From contig NZ_JAGMUO010000044.1 of NCBI RefSeq assembly GCF_019049325.1, positions 1-64,000 on the forward strand: a stretch of 64,000 bases of DNA. The letters run 5' to 3'. A program made the position numbers and the translations under genes. Below are positions 8,608 to 17,890 of the stretch, piece after piece. A model generated the notes under the pieces. It worked only from the letters and a program-made list of their open reading frames with translations. It had not been told where the DNA came from and did no database searches. The stretch is from Streptomyces sp. AC512_CC834 (GTDB lineage Bacteria > Actinomycetota > Actinomycetes > Streptomycetales > Streptomycetaceae). The first letter of the stretch is position 1. The number at the start of each line of letters is the position of its first letter.

Positions 8608-9123
8608 ATGCTGTACAGAGGTCAAGAGAGCACGGACGGCACAGGCGGGGGCGAACTGAGCGTTCCCATGGCGTGGTTGTACGCCGAGTACATCGCCGAC
8701 GAGCTGCTGCGGACCGGCGACCTGATGCCGCCGACGTCCTTCGAGTTCCGCGCCGGACGCGACGCGCTGGCGCTGACCGTCTTCCTGTCCGACACGGAGA
8801 ACGAGTTGAGCGGCATCCGTGTCGTCACCCACCTGGAGACCTGGCTGTCCCTGACGGCGTACGACCAGCCGTGGCACGAGTGGGTGCACGGGCGGCTGGC
8901 CAAGGTCACGGCCGACGCGATCGCCGCCGGACGACACTCGCCGGACCTGGAGCTGGCCCGGGCGGCCTGGCGCTGGCTCCAGGAGACCGAACTGCTGGCC
9001 CCCGACCTCAACGCGGTCCCCGGCGGAGCGCCGGTGACCGGAGAGGACGAGGGCCCGAAGGTGTGGACGCCGGCCTGGCAGCTCGGACTGCCGCTCGGTC
9101 ATCTCGCCATCCATCTGTTCTAG
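8608..9123 (+). CDS. Conserved-looking protein of unknown function in the sigma-factor cluster
   Basis: 171 residues, soluble, acidic and rich in Trp and Leu (AWLYAEYIADELLRTGD, ETWLSLTAYDQPWHEWVHGR, ARAAWRWLQETELL). No signal peptide, membrane helix or metal motif is seen. ATG 8608 is chosen for the AGGAAGGG site before it; an earlier ATG at 8560 has none. It lies between an ECF sigma factor and its zinc-finger anti-sigma factor and shares an upstream motif with the latter, so it may belong to the same regulon. I do not recognise the family. Confidence 0.7.
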   Translation: MLYRGQESTDGTGGGELSVPMAWLYAEYIADELLRTGDLMPPTSFEFRAGRDALALTVFLSDTENELSGIRVVTHLETWLSLTAYDQPWHEWVHGRLAKVTADAIAAGRHSPDLELARAAWRWLQETELLAPDLNAVPGGAPVTGEDEGPKVWTPAWQLGLPLGHLAIHLF

Positions 9124-9149
9124 GTCCATCTGTTCAAGTCCATCTGTTC
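9110..9149 (+). repeat. Three copies of TCCATCTGTTC
   Basis: TCCATCTGTTC occurs at 9110-9120, 9125-9135 and 9139-9149, overlapping the stop codon of the preceding gene. The spacing is 15 then 14 bases. It looks like slippage or a binding array at the gene end. Confidence 0.6.
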
Positions 9150-9242
9150 TGGCCGTTCGGACCTGTTCGCAAACTTCTTCGGGGGCCGACCAATCCGCCG
9201 CTTTCGCCGCTCCGAACACCTTGGTTGCGATTGTGCGGTGGC

Positions 9243-9261
9243 TTGAGTGATTCGGCTGTCC
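9243..9261 (+). promoter_or_regulatory. Shared 19-base motif, copy 2 (candidate ECF promoter)
   Basis: TTGAGTGATTCGGCTGTCC, almost identical to the motif at 8517-8534 and at a similar distance from a start codon (61 bases before 9323). Confidence 0.4.
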
Positions 9262-9322
9262 GGTGCGTACGGGTGGGAGCAAGGAGTGACCCCACCCACA
9301 CCCAACGGCACGAGGATTCGGC

Positions 9323-9973
9323 ATGAGGTCCCTGGAAAGGCATCGTGACGTCGGCGCCTACGCGCTCGGCGTGCTGGACGAGGCGGAAGCGTTCCGCTTC
9401 GAGGACCACCTCATGGAATGCCCCCGGTGCGCGTCCCAGGTGACCGAATTCGGCCCCGCCGCCCGCCAGTTGATGCTGTACCGGCAGGCGACACCCCGCA
9501 TCGTCCACCCCCTGGCCGGGCCCGGCCCGCGCCTGCTTGACCGGCTGCTGGCCGAGGTCACCACGCGCCACCGGGCCGGCCGAAGGCGGGTGCTGTACGC
9601 CGTGGCCGCCGCGGTCGTGTGCGCCGTGGCCGGGCCAGGCGCCGTGCTGTACGCGAGCCAGGGCGACCCGGCGGCGCCGGTCACCGCGACCGATGCCAGG
9701 TCCGGGGTGTGGGCGCGGATCACGGCCGAGGACGAGACCTGGGGCACGGACGTGCGGCTCGAGGTCAAGGACGGGGCGGGACCGCGCTCGTGCCGGCTCG
9801 TCGCCGTCGGCCGTGACGGCACCGAGCAGACGATCACTAGCTGGAACGTCCCGGATCACGACGCCCGGACGAACACCATGCGCGGCGGGGCCGCCCTGCA
9901 TCCCGACGAGATCGCCCGCTACGAGGTGCGGACCGCGGACGGGGAGCATCTGGTGACGCTTCCGGCCGGGTGA
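9323..9973 (+). CDS. Anti-sigma factor with zinc-finger (ZAS) domain and one membrane helix
   Basis: 216 residues. The N-terminal ZAS domain has the H-x3-C-x2-C signature in EDHLMECPRCASQ after HRDVGAYALGVLDEAEA, which clamps the cognate sigma factor. One membrane helix follows (about 89-107), then an extracytoplasmic domain of about 105 residues that could sense the signal. It is very probably the partner of the ECF sigma factor at 7912. The usual arrangement is immediate adjacency; here one unknown gene is inserted. Confidence 0.85.
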   Translation: MRSLERHRDVGAYALGVLDEAEAFRFEDHLMECPRCASQVTEFGPAARQLMLYRQATPRIVHPLAGPGPRLLDRLLAEVTTRHRAGRRRVLYAVAAAVVCAVAGPGAVLYASQGDPAAPVTATDARSGVWARITAEDETWGTDVRLEVKDGAGPRSCRLVAVGRDGTEQTITSWNVPDHDARTNTMRGGAALHPDEIARYEVRTADGEHLVTLPAG

Positions 9974-10000
9974 CCACCGCCGGCAGCCAACATCTGCACT

Positions 10001-10050
10001 GGTCTGCCGTCGTCCGCCGTCCTCCGCCGTCCTCCGCCGTCGTCCGCCGT
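10001..10050. repeat. Five 10-bp tandem repeats at the end of the Fpg/Nei gene
   Basis: Five decamers in tandem (forms CCTCCGCCGT and CGTCCGCCGT, first copy GGTCTGCCGT), ending exactly at the stop codon of the glycosylase gene. Period 10 suggests replication slippage. Confidence 0.7.
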
Positions 10051-10913
10051 CACTTCAGCAGCCGGGACAGCCTCCGGTCCGCCAGCGGCTTGCCGCCGGT
10101 CTGGCAGGTCGGGCAGTACTGGAGCGAGGAGTCGCTGAAGGAGACCTCCCGGATGGTGTCGCCGCACACCGGGCAGGGCTCGCCGGTACGCCCGTGGACC
10201 CGCAGCCCGCTCTTCTTCTCGGCCTTCAGACGTCCGGCCGCGATGCCCCGGGAGCGTTCCACCGCCTCGGTGAGCGTGCCGCGCAGGGCCGCGTACAGCC
10301 GCGCGGTCTCCTCGTCGGTGAGGGAGGCGGCCAGTTTGAACGGGGACATCTTCGCGGCGTGCAGGATCTCGTCGCTGTACGCGTTCCCGACGCCCGCGAT
10401 CAGGCTCTGGTCGCGCAGGGCGCCCTTGAGCTGCCGCCGCTCGCCGTCGAGGAGGGCGGCGAAGCGCGCCTCGTCGAAGCCGTCGGCGAGCGGGTCGGGC
10501 CCGAGCCGGGCCACGCCCGGCACCTGCCGCGGGTCGGTCACGACGTACACCGCGAGCCGCTTCTGCGTGCCCGCCTCCGTCAGGTCGAAGCCCGCACCCG
10601 TCTCCAGGGCGACACGCAGCGCGAGCGGTCCCTTTCCGGGCCTGGGCATACCGCTGGGCAGGCTGTCCTTCCAGTGCAGCCAGCCGGCCCGGGCCAGATG
10701 GGTCACCAGACGCGGGCCGCCGGCGGTCTCGACGTCGAGGAACTTGCCGTAGCGGTGCACGCCCGCCACCCGGTGGCCCTCCAGCGTCGTGAGCGGTGGG
10801 TCGTACGTCTTCAGGACGCTGATCGCCACGGGCAGGACCCGGACGATCTCGCGGCCGGTGAGGTGTTCGGTCAGGAAGTCGCGGAGCGCCTCGACCTCGG
10901 GCAGTTCTGGCAT
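10050..10913 (-). CDS. Fpg/Nei family DNA glycosylase
   Basis: 287 residues, the normal length. It starts MPELPEVEALRDFL; after Met removal Pro1 is the Schiff-base nucleophile and Glu2 the acid. The H2TH part is seen in DQSLIAGVGNAYSDEILHAA, and a C-terminal zinc finger has four cysteines (CPVC and CPTC about 20 residues apart). It excises oxidised bases and nicks the abasic site in base-excision repair. Whether it is Fpg-like or Nei-like cannot be settled by eye. It lies 42 bases downstream of the phosphatase on the same strand. Confidence 0.9.
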   Translation of the reverse strand: MPELPEVEALRDFLTEHLTGREIVRVLPVAISVLKTYDPPLTTLEGHRVAGVHRYGKFLDVETAGGPRLVTHLARAGWLHWKDSLPSGMPRPGKGPLALRVALETGAGFDLTEAGTQKRLAVYVVTDPRQVPGVARLGPDPLADGFDEARFAALLDGERRQLKGALRDQSLIAGVGNAYSDEILHAAKMSPFKLAASLTDEETARLYAALRGTLTEAVERSRGIAAGRLKAEKKSGLRVHGRTGEPCPVCGDTIREVSFSDSSLQYCPTCQTGGKPLADRRLSRLLK

Positions 10914-10955
10914 ACGTCCAGGGTGCCACCGGCCGCCGACCGTGCCAGTGGGGGT

Positions 10956-13046
10956 TCAGCCCGCGCCGTGCGCCACCACGAACTCGGACCACACGCACTT
11001 GCCGCCGCCGCGCGCCTCCACGCCCCACTCGTCGGCGAGCGTCTCGACCAGGAGCAGGCCCCGCCCCGAGACGCCGTCGTCCCCGGCCTCGCGGCGGCGC
11101 GGCAGGGCGCTGGAGGAGTCCTCGACCTCGACCCGCAGCTTGCGGTCGGTGCCGGTGAGCAGCCGCAGCGTGACGATCGCGGAGCCCTCGGTGTGCATGA
11201 GCGCGTTGGTCATCAGCTCGTCGGCGACCAGTTCGATCTCGTCGCTCTGGCCCCCGGCCCCCCAGGACCTGACCGCGGTGCGGATCATGTGCCGGGCCTC
11301 GGTGAGGGCCTCGGGGTCGCCCGGGGACACGTGCTGCTGGACCCGGCCGAAGGTCCGGGGGGCGCCAAGACCGTGGCGGCGCAGCAGGAGCAGCGCGACG
11401 TCGTCGTCGCCGCGGCGTTCGTCGGCCACGTCGATGAGCCGGTCGGCCAGGTCCCGTACGTCCTGGGGCCCGGAGCTGATCAGCGCCGTGAGGACGCCCA
11501 TCCCCTCGTCGAGGTCGGCGCCGGGCTGCTCGACCAGGCCGTCGGTGCACAGCAGGAGGGTGTTGCCCGGGTCCAGTTCGAGGGTGGCGACCGGGTAGGC
11601 GAGGCGCCCGAACTCGGCGGACAGGCCGAGCGGCAGCCCGCCCTCGACGCGGACGTGGCGGCAGGTGCCGTCGCCGAACCGCAGCAGGGGGTCGATGTGT
11701 CCGGCGCGGACCACCTGGACCACTCCGGTGCCCAGGTCGACCTCCGCGTACAGGCAGGTCGCGAAGCGGTCGGTGTCGAGCTCGTGCAGGAAGACGGAGG
11801 CCCGCGCCATCACCGTGGCCGGTGGGTGGCCCTCGGCGGCGTAGGCGCGCAGCACGATGCGCAGTTGGCCCATGACGGCGGCGGCGTGCGTGTCGTGGCC
11901 CTGGACGTCGCCGATGACGGCGCCGACGCGTCCGCCGGGCAGCGGGATCAGGTCGTACCAGTCGCCGCCGATGTCACGGCCGAGGGAACCCCCGATGGAG
12001 GCGGCGCGGTAGCGGACGGCGACGTCGCAGCCGGGCACGCTGGGGATGGTGCGCGGCAGCATGGCCTGCTGGAGCCCCGCGGCGAGGTCCATCTCCTGCT
12101 CGTAGAGCATGGCCCGCTGGAGGCTCTGCGCGATGCCGCTGCCGAGCGCGACCAGCACGTTGCGGTCCTCCGGGGAGAAGCCGTGCCGGTCGCTGTAGAG
12201 CAGCCCGATCGCGCCGATCGGGCGGGCCTGGGCGATCAGCGGCAGGTAGGCGGCCGCGGTGATGTCGAGGTGGGTGATGTCCTTCCACAGCAGGGGGTAG
12301 CGCTCCGCGAAGTCCTCCGGCGACTCGATGAAGCGGGGGCTGAGGGTCCGTACGGCCTCGCTCATCGGGTACGGCTCGTCGATCCGGGTGATCCGGGTGC
12401 CGGGGACGAAGCTGTTCTCGGGGCCGTCGGCGACCAGCCGGATGCGGCCGGCCTCGACCAGGCCCATCACCAGGCTGGCGGCGCCCAGCCGGGTGAGGCC
12501 GTGGGTGTCGCGCAGCACCTCGATGACGTCGTCCACCGTGCGGGCGTGCGCCAGGGCGGCCGTGGCGAGCTGGACGACGTTGGTGAGCCGGCGGCGGGCC
12601 TCGTCCTGCGCGGCCTGCTCGCGGCTGGCCGCGGTCTCGGCCATCTCCTGGGTGGCGTCGCGGACGATGCCGATGATCCGGCGGGGGCGGCCGGTCTCGT
12701 CCCGGCGGATGTAGCCCTGGGTGTGGGTCCAGCGCAGGGTGCCGTCACGGCGGCGCAGGCGGAAGTAGGTGGCGTAGTTCTCGCTGCCGTCCTTCATGGC
12801 CTGGGCGACGATGGCGTCCATGCGCCGGACCTCCGCCGTGGGCACCCGCACCGACAGCGACTCGGGGCGCCCGTCGTATTCCTCCGGGCGCAGGTCGAAC
12901 ACCTCGTGGGCCTGGGCGTCCATGTGGAACAGCCCGGCGTCCAGGTCCCAGTCGAAGCTGCCCATGCGATTGAGCGCCAGGATCGGGTCCGGGTGGGCGG
13001 GCCAGTCGTCCGGGAGTGACGGGGCGCTCGCTCCCCGATCAGCCAT
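10956..13046 (-). CDS. PAS-GAF-SpoIIE phosphatase with C-terminal HATPase
   Basis: 696 residues. In order: a PAS domain (about 10-140; YFRLRRRDGTLRWTHTQGY), a GAF domain (about 155-310), a PP2C/SpoIIE phosphatase (about 320-545, with DIGGDWYDLIPLPGGR, GDVQGHDTHAA and TDGLVEQPG), and an anti-sigma type HATPase (about 560-690, N-box ELMTNALMH and GRGLLLVETLADEWG). Such proteins work in partner-switching control of sigma factors by dephosphorylating anti-anti-sigma factors, here joined to a kinase-like domain. ATG 13046 is preceded by AAGGTGGG. The gene is divergent from 13205. Confidence 0.85.
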   Translation of the reverse strand: MADRGASAPSLPDDWPAHPDPILALNRMGSFDWDLDAGLFHMDAQAHEVFDLRPEEYDGRPESLSVRVPTAEVRRMDAIVAQAMKDGSENYATYFRLRRRDGTLRWTHTQGYIRRDETGRPRRIIGIVRDATQEMAETAASREQAAQDEARRRLTNVVQLATAALAHARTVDDVIEVLRDTHGLTRLGAASLVMGLVEAGRIRLVADGPENSFVPGTRITRIDEPYPMSEAVRTLSPRFIESPEDFAERYPLLWKDITHLDITAAAYLPLIAQARPIGAIGLLYSDRHGFSPEDRNVLVALGSGIAQSLQRAMLYEQEMDLAAGLQQAMLPRTIPSVPGCDVAVRYRAASIGGSLGRDIGGDWYDLIPLPGGRVGAVIGDVQGHDTHAAAVMGQLRIVLRAYAAEGHPPATVMARASVFLHELDTDRFATCLYAEVDLGTGVVQVVRAGHIDPLLRFGDGTCRHVRVEGGLPLGLSAEFGRLAYPVATLELDPGNTLLLCTDGLVEQPGADLDEGMGVLTALISSGPQDVRDLADRLIDVADERRGDDDVALLLLRRHGLGAPRTFGRVQQHVSPGDPEALTEARHMIRTAVRSWGAGGQSDEIELVADELMTNALMHTEGSAIVTLRLLTGTDRKLRVEVEDSSSALPRRREAGDDGVSGRGLLLVETLADEWGVEARGGGKCVWSEFVVAHGAG

Positions 13047-13204
13047 GGATCCCACCTTGCCAGGATTTGCCCGAATCTTCGACTCCTGGTCCGCCGCCCG
13101 GTGCCTTCCGGGAGGGACCGGGCGGCGGACCGGGGCACACGGACCGGGGTACACAGAGCGTGACGGTACGAGACGGTACGAGGGGATACGAGAGGAGCGC
13201 GGCC

Positions 13205-14626
13205 GTGGAGTGGTTCACCGCACCCGACTACTGGCTGAGCCGGCTGGTCTTCCAGCGGGCGCTGGCCGTCGTGTACCTGGTCGCGTTCCTGACGGCGGCC
13301 CTGCAGTTCCGGGCCCTGATGGGCGAGCGGGGACTGACGCCGGTGCCGCGCTTCGTGGAGCGGGTGCCGTTCAGGCGGGCGCCGAGCCTGTTCCAGTGGC
13401 GCTACTCGGACCGGCTCTTCGCGGGCTGCGCCTGGGCGGGTTGCGCGGTGTCGGCGGCGCTGGTGGCGGGTCTTGACTCGCTGCTGCCGCTGTGGGGCGG
13501 GATGCTGTTGTGGCTGGTGCCGTGGGCGCTGTACCTCTCGGTCGTGAACGTCGGGCAGACCTGGTACTCGTTCGGCTGGGAGTCGCTGCTGCTGGAGACC
13601 GGCTTCGTCGCCGTGTTCCTCGGCAACGACGAGGTCGCGCCGCCGGTCCTCGTCCTGTTCCTGCTGCGCTGGCTGCTGTTCCGGGTGGAGTTCGGGGCGG
13701 GGCTGATCAAGATGCGCGGCGACGCGTGCTGGCGGAAGCTGACCTGCCTCGACCACCACCACGAGACGCAGCCGATGCCGGGCCCGCTGAGCTGGTTCTT
13801 CCACCACCTGCCCCGGCCCCTGCACCGCGTCGAGGTGGCCGCCAACCACGTCACCCAGCTCCTGGTGCCCTTCCTGCTCTTCACCCCGCAGCCCGTGGCG
13901 GGCGCCGCCGCCGCGCTGATGATCGCGACCCAACTGTGGCTGGTGCTCTCGGGCAACTTCTCCTGGCTGAACTGGATCACCATCGTGCTCGCGCTGCCGG
14001 TTGTCGCGTTCCCGGCCGATCCGCCGTCCGTGGCTGCCGCGCCGCTCTGGTACGAGGTCGTGGTCCTGGCCGTGGCGGCACTGCTGGTGTTCCTGAGCCA
14101 CCGGCCGGTGCGCAACATGATCTCCCGTCGCCAGGTGATGAACCGCTCCTTCGACTCCCTCCACCTGGTCAACACCTACGGCGCCTTCGGGACCGTCAGC
14201 CGGGTCCGCTACGAGGTGGTGATCGAGGGCACCGCCGACGAGACGGCCCGCGAGGACGGGGACTGGCGCGAGTACGAGTTCAAGGGCAAGCCCGGTGATC
14301 CACGTCGCTGGCCGCGCCAGTTCGCTCCGTACCATCTGCGCCTGGACTGGCTGATGTGGTTCGCCGCGCTGTCGCCCTCGTACGCCGGGTCGTGGTTCGG
14401 CACCCTGGTGGAACGGCTGCTGGAGAACGACCGCGCGACGCTGCGCCTGCTGCGCCGCTCCCCGTTCCCGCCCGACGCCCCGCCGCGCTTCGTGCGCGCC
14501 CGGCTGTTCCGCTACCGGTACACGACGTGGCGCGAACTGCGGGAGACGGGGGCGTGCTGGGAGCGGACGTATGTGCGGGAGTATCTGCCGCCGACGCGGC
14601 TGACCGGGGTGCCGACGCGGTCGTAG
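13205..14626 (+). CDS. Lipase-maturation-factor-like integral membrane protein
   Basis: 473 residues with roughly seven or more helices. Features of the lipase maturation factor / vitamin K-dependent carboxylase-like group are present: FGWESLLLETGF, FRVEFGAGLIKMRGDACW, HHHETQPMPGPLSWFFHHLP, ANHVTQLLVPFLLF and LVNTYGAFGTVSRVRYEVVI. In animals LMF1 helps secreted lipases fold; the bacterial role is unclear. The GTG start has GAGGAG upstream. The gene is divergent from the phosphatase and convergent with GH38, sharing a hairpin with it. Confidence 0.8.
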   Translation: MEWFTAPDYWLSRLVFQRALAVVYLVAFLTAALQFRALMGERGLTPVPRFVERVPFRRAPSLFQWRYSDRLFAGCAWAGCAVSAALVAGLDSLLPLWGGMLLWLVPWALYLSVVNVGQTWYSFGWESLLLETGFVAVFLGNDEVAPPVLVLFLLRWLLFRVEFGAGLIKMRGDACWRKLTCLDHHHETQPMPGPLSWFFHHLPRPLHRVEVAANHVTQLLVPFLLFTPQPVAGAAAALMIATQLWLVLSGNFSWLNWITIVLALPVVAFPADPPSVAAAPLWYEVVVLAVAALLVFLSHRPVRNMISRRQVMNRSFDSLHLVNTYGAFGTVSRVRYEVVIEGTADETAREDGDWREYEFKGKPGDPRRWPRQFAPYHLRLDWLMWFAALSPSYAGSWFGTLVERLLENDRATLRLLRRSPFPPDAPPRFVRARLFRYRYTTWRELRETGACWERTYVREYLPPTRLTGVPTRS

Positions 14627-14644
14627 CGGTCACAGCGGTCGCAG

Positions 14645-14689
14645 CGGCGGGCCCGGCGCACCGTTTCCGGGTGCCGGCCGGGCCCGCCG
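14645..14689. terminator. Bidirectional terminator hairpin
   Basis: Perfect 12-bp stem, CGGCGGGCCCGG (14645-14656) with its complement (14678-14689), enclosing a 21-base loop that has a smaller GCAC/GTGC stem. It lies between two convergent stops. Confidence 0.75.
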
Positions 14690-14698
14690 CCGGACGCG

Positions 14699-17600
14699 CT
14701 ACGCGCGCTTCAGCCGCAGGGTCATCAGTTGGAACGGGCGCAGCCGTACGGCGATCCGGTCGCCGTCGGCCTCGATCGCGGGCTCCTCGTCGGCGAGCGG
14801 GCGCTCCAGGAGGTCGGTGACCGCCACGCCGGCGACCGGGAAGCCGGCCGTCAGGGTGGCCCTGGCGCGGCCGCCGTGGGCCTCGTGGAAGCGGACCACG
14901 ACGTCGCCGCTGCCGTCGTCGGCGAGCTTGACGGCGGTGACGACGACCGCGTCCCGGTCGGCCGTGACGAGCGGGGCGACCTCCGAGGCGCCGCCCGCGA
15001 GGTGCCGCTCGGGCAGGTTGATCCGCCAGCCCTCGCGCACGGCGTCGCCGATGCCCGCGCCCGGCACCAGCGCGTGCCGGAACCGGTGCACGCCCTGGTC
15101 GGTCTCGGGGTCGGGGAAGCGCGGGGCGCGCAGCAGGGACACCCGGACGGTGGTGGTCGTACCGGCGTCGCCATCGGTGCGGACGGTGCGGGTGACGTCG
15201 TGGCCGTACGTCGAGTCGTTGACGACCGCGACGCCCCAGCCGGGCTCCTCCAGGTGGACGAAGCGGTGGTTGCAGGCCTCGAACTTGGCGGCCTCCCAGC
15301 TCGTGTTGGTGTGGGTGGGCCGGTGGAAGTGCCCGAACTGGGTCTCCGACGCGTACCGTTCGGCATGCACGTCGAGAGGGAAGGCGAGCTTGAGGAACTT
15401 CTCCGTCTCGTGCCAGTCGACCTCGGTGTCGACCTCGAGACGCCGCTCCCCCGGCGCGAGGATGAGCACCTGGGTGACGCGGGAGGAGCCGAAGGAGCGG
15501 ACGACACGCACCGAGACGCCGTCGTCGCCGGGGGCGACCTCGTCGGCGTCGGTGAGGTCGGTGACGGTGTTGCGGTAGAACGCGTCGACGTCCCAGGCGT
15601 CCCACATGTTGGGGAAGTCGGGGTGGAGCTGGAGCAGGTTGCCCGCCCCGCCCGGCGCGATCGTCTCGCGGTCGGCGGCGATGTCGTACGCCGAGACCAC
15701 CAGCCCGCGGTCGTCGACCTCGACGCGCAGCAGGCCGTTGTCCAGGACGTGGCCGCCGCCGGGGCGGGCGGTGAGGTCGGTGCGCCCCTCGGTGACGGGG
15801 GCCGCGGCGGCGCCCGCCCCCACGCCGGCCCGTGCGTGCGGGGCCGAGTTGAAGACCAGCGGGGTGCCGCCCTCGCCGGCCAGGGCGCGCTGGGCGGCGT
15901 CGATGATCCCGTTCAGTTCGGCGGCGACGCGGTCGTAGGTCGCGCGTGCCTCGCGGTGCACCCAGGCGATGGAGGAGCCGGGCAGGATGTCGTGGAACTG
16001 GTGCAGCAGGACCGTCTTCCAGACGCGGTCCAGGTCGTCGTACGGGTAGGGGAACCCGGCGCGCACGGCGGCCGTGGCCGCCCACAGCTCGGCCTCGCGC
16101 AGGAGGTGTTCGCTGCGGCGGTTGCCCTGTTTGGTCTTGGCCTGGCTGGTGAGGGTGGCGCGGTGCAGTTCGAGGTACAGCTCGCCGACCCAGACGGGCG
16201 GCTCCGGGTTCTCGGCCTCGGCCTTCTCGAAGAAGGCGTGCGGGGTCTCCCACTCGACGGTCGCCGAGCCCTCGAGGTCACGCAGCCGGGCCGCCTTGGC
16301 GATCATCTCGCGGGTGGTGCCGCCGCCTCCGTCGCCCCAGCCGGTCGGGGCGAGGGAGTGCCGGGCGACTCCCTTGTCCTTGAAGTTGCGGGCGGCGTGG
16401 GCGATCTCGCCGCCCTTCATGGAGCAGTTGTAGGTGTCGACGGGCGGGAAGTGCGTGAAGATCCGGGTGCCGTCGATGCCTTCCCAGCGGAAGGTGTGGT
16501 GGGGGAACTTGTTCGTCTGCGACCAGGAGATCTTCTGCGTCAGCAGGTACTTGGTGCCGGCCGCCTTGATGATCTGCGGCAGTCCGGCCGCGAATCCGAA
16601 GGTGTCGGGCAGCCACGCCTCGTCGTTCTCGACGCCGAACTCGTCGAGGAAGAACCGCTTGCCGTGCACGAACTGCCGGGCCATCGCCTCCGAGCCGGGC
16701 ATGTTGGTGTCCGACTCCACCCACATGCCGCCGGCCGGCACGAAACGCCCGTCCGCCACGGCCTTCTTCACCCGCGCCCACACCTCGGGCCGGTGGTCGC
16801 GCACCCACGCCCACTGCTGGGCCTGCGACATGGCGAAGACGAAGTCCGGCTCGTCCTCCAGGAGGGCGGTCATGTTGGAGGTGGTGCGGGCCACCTTGCG
16901 CACGGTCTCGCGCAGCGGCCACAGCCACGCCGAGTCGATGTGCGCGTGGCCGACGGCGCTGATGCGGTGCGCGGAGGGGACGGCGGGGGTGGAGAGCACT
17001 TCGGTGAGGCGGGAACGGGCCTGCTCGGCCGTGCCGTTCACGTCCTGGAGGTCGATGGCGTCCAGGGCCTTGTCGAGCGCGCGAAGGATCTCCCAGCGGC
17101 GCGGCGAGTCCACTGGCAACTCCGCCATCAGCTCGCCCAGCACCTCCAGGTCGAGCACCAGGTTCCACACCGTCTCGTCGAGGACGGCGAGGTCCATGCG
17201 GGTGAGCGTGTACTGCGGCTCGCTGCCCGCGGTGTCCTTGTCGCCGAGGTGCGTGGGCACGAAGGGGTGGTAGTCGAGGACGACGGGGTTGGAGGCGGCC
17301 TCGACGTGCAGGCACACCTCCTCGCCGCCCTCGGCGGGGGCGCCGATCCGCACCCACTGGTTGCGCGGGTTGAGGCCCTTCACCGGGGTGCCGTCGGGTC
17401 GGTAGACCAGGCCCTCGCACTGGAAGCCGGGCATGTTCTCGTCGAAGCCGAGGTCGAGGATCGCCTCGACGGTCTTCCCGGCCCACTCCTTCGGCACGGT
17501 GCCGGTGACGCGGAACCAACTGGTGCCCCAGGGCGCGCCCCAGCGGGCGCCCACCTCGACGGGCTGCGGTTCGGCCGCCAGTCCCTCCTCGACCGGGACG

Positions 17601-17725
17601 GGCTCGCCGGGTGCGTTCCAGACCGCCACGTCCAGTGGCACGGACTCCGGGTAGAGGGCGGGGCGGACGCGCTCGTCGAGGACACGCTTGAGGCGGGCTT
17701 CGACCAGGTTGCGGTCGTCATGCAT
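14699..17725 (-). CDS. Intracellular GH38 alpha-mannosidase
   Basis: 1008 residues, typical for bacterial GH38. The catalytic half has VGHAHIDSAWLWPLRETVRK (zinc ligands H260 and D264 with H262 nearby), EDEPDFVFAMSQAQQWAW, and the nucleophile Asp374 in WLPDTFGFAAGLPQI. The C-terminal half is the usual beta-rich region. There is no signal peptide, so it acts in the cytoplasm on imported alpha-mannosides. It is the last gene of the transporter operon, 165 bases after the GH5-like gene. An N-terminal extension of about 250 residues before the catalytic domain is normal for this branch. Confidence 0.92.
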   Translation of the reverse strand: MHDDRNLVEARLKRVLDERVRPALYPESVPLDVAVWNAPGEPVPVEEGLAAEPQPVEVGARWGAPWGTSWFRVTGTVPKEWAGKTVEAILDLGFDENMPGFQCEGLVYRPDGTPVKGLNPRNQWVRIGAPAEGGEEVCLHVEAASNPVVLDYHPFVPTHLGDKDTAGSEPQYTLTRMDLAVLDETVWNLVLDLEVLGELMAELPVDSPRRWEILRALDKALDAIDLQDVNGTAEQARSRLTEVLSTPAVPSAHRISAVGHAHIDSAWLWPLRETVRKVARTTSNMTALLEDEPDFVFAMSQAQQWAWVRDHRPEVWARVKKAVADGRFVPAGGMWVESDTNMPGSEAMARQFVHGKRFFLDEFGVENDEAWLPDTFGFAAGLPQIIKAAGTKYLLTQKISWSQTNKFPHHTFRWEGIDGTRIFTHFPPVDTYNCSMKGGEIAHAARNFKDKGVARHSLAPTGWGDGGGGTTREMIAKAARLRDLEGSATVEWETPHAFFEKAEAENPEPPVWVGELYLELHRATLTSQAKTKQGNRRSEHLLREAELWAATAAVRAGFPYPYDDLDRVWKTVLLHQFHDILPGSSIAWVHREARATYDRVAAELNGIIDAAQRALAGEGGTPLVFNSAPHARAGVGAGAAAAPVTEGRTDLTARPGGGHVLDNGLLRVEVDDRGLVVSAYDIAADRETIAPGGAGNLLQLHPDFPNMWDAWDVDAFYRNTVTDLTDADEVAPGDDGVSVRVVRSFGSSRVTQVLILAPGERRLEVDTEVDWHETEKFLKLAFPLDVHAERYASETQFGHFHRPTHTNTSWEAAKFEACNHRFVHLEEPGWGVAVVNDSTYGHDVTRTVRTDGDAGTTTTVRVSLLRAPRFPDPETDQGVHRFRHALVPGAGIGDAVREGWRINLPERHLAGGASEVAPLVTADRDAVVVTAVKLADDGSGDVVVRFHEAHGGRARATLTAGFPVAGVAVTDLLERPLADEEPAIEADGDRIAVRLRPFQLMTLRLKRA

Positions 17726-17748
17726 GCGGGTGCTCCGGGGTCGGGGGG

Positions 17749-17805
17749 CGGGTGGTTACGGGCTCGGGTGGTTACCAGGGGTGGGTCACGGTGGTGGGTC
17801 ACGGT
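17749..17805 (+). repeat. Two adjacent tandem direct repeats between glycosidase genes
   Basis: CGGGTGGTTAC occurs at 17749 and 17765 (period 16), followed by GGTGGGTCACGGT at 17780 and 17793 (period 13). They lie in the 165-bp gap upstream of GH38 within the operon. Confidence 0.6.
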
Positions 17806-17890
17806 GGCGGGGGCCGACGTCAGGTACAGCTCCCCAGCGGCACGCACTTCGAATCGTGCGGCGCCCTCGTTGTGCCGCGCCGGGCGGGGG

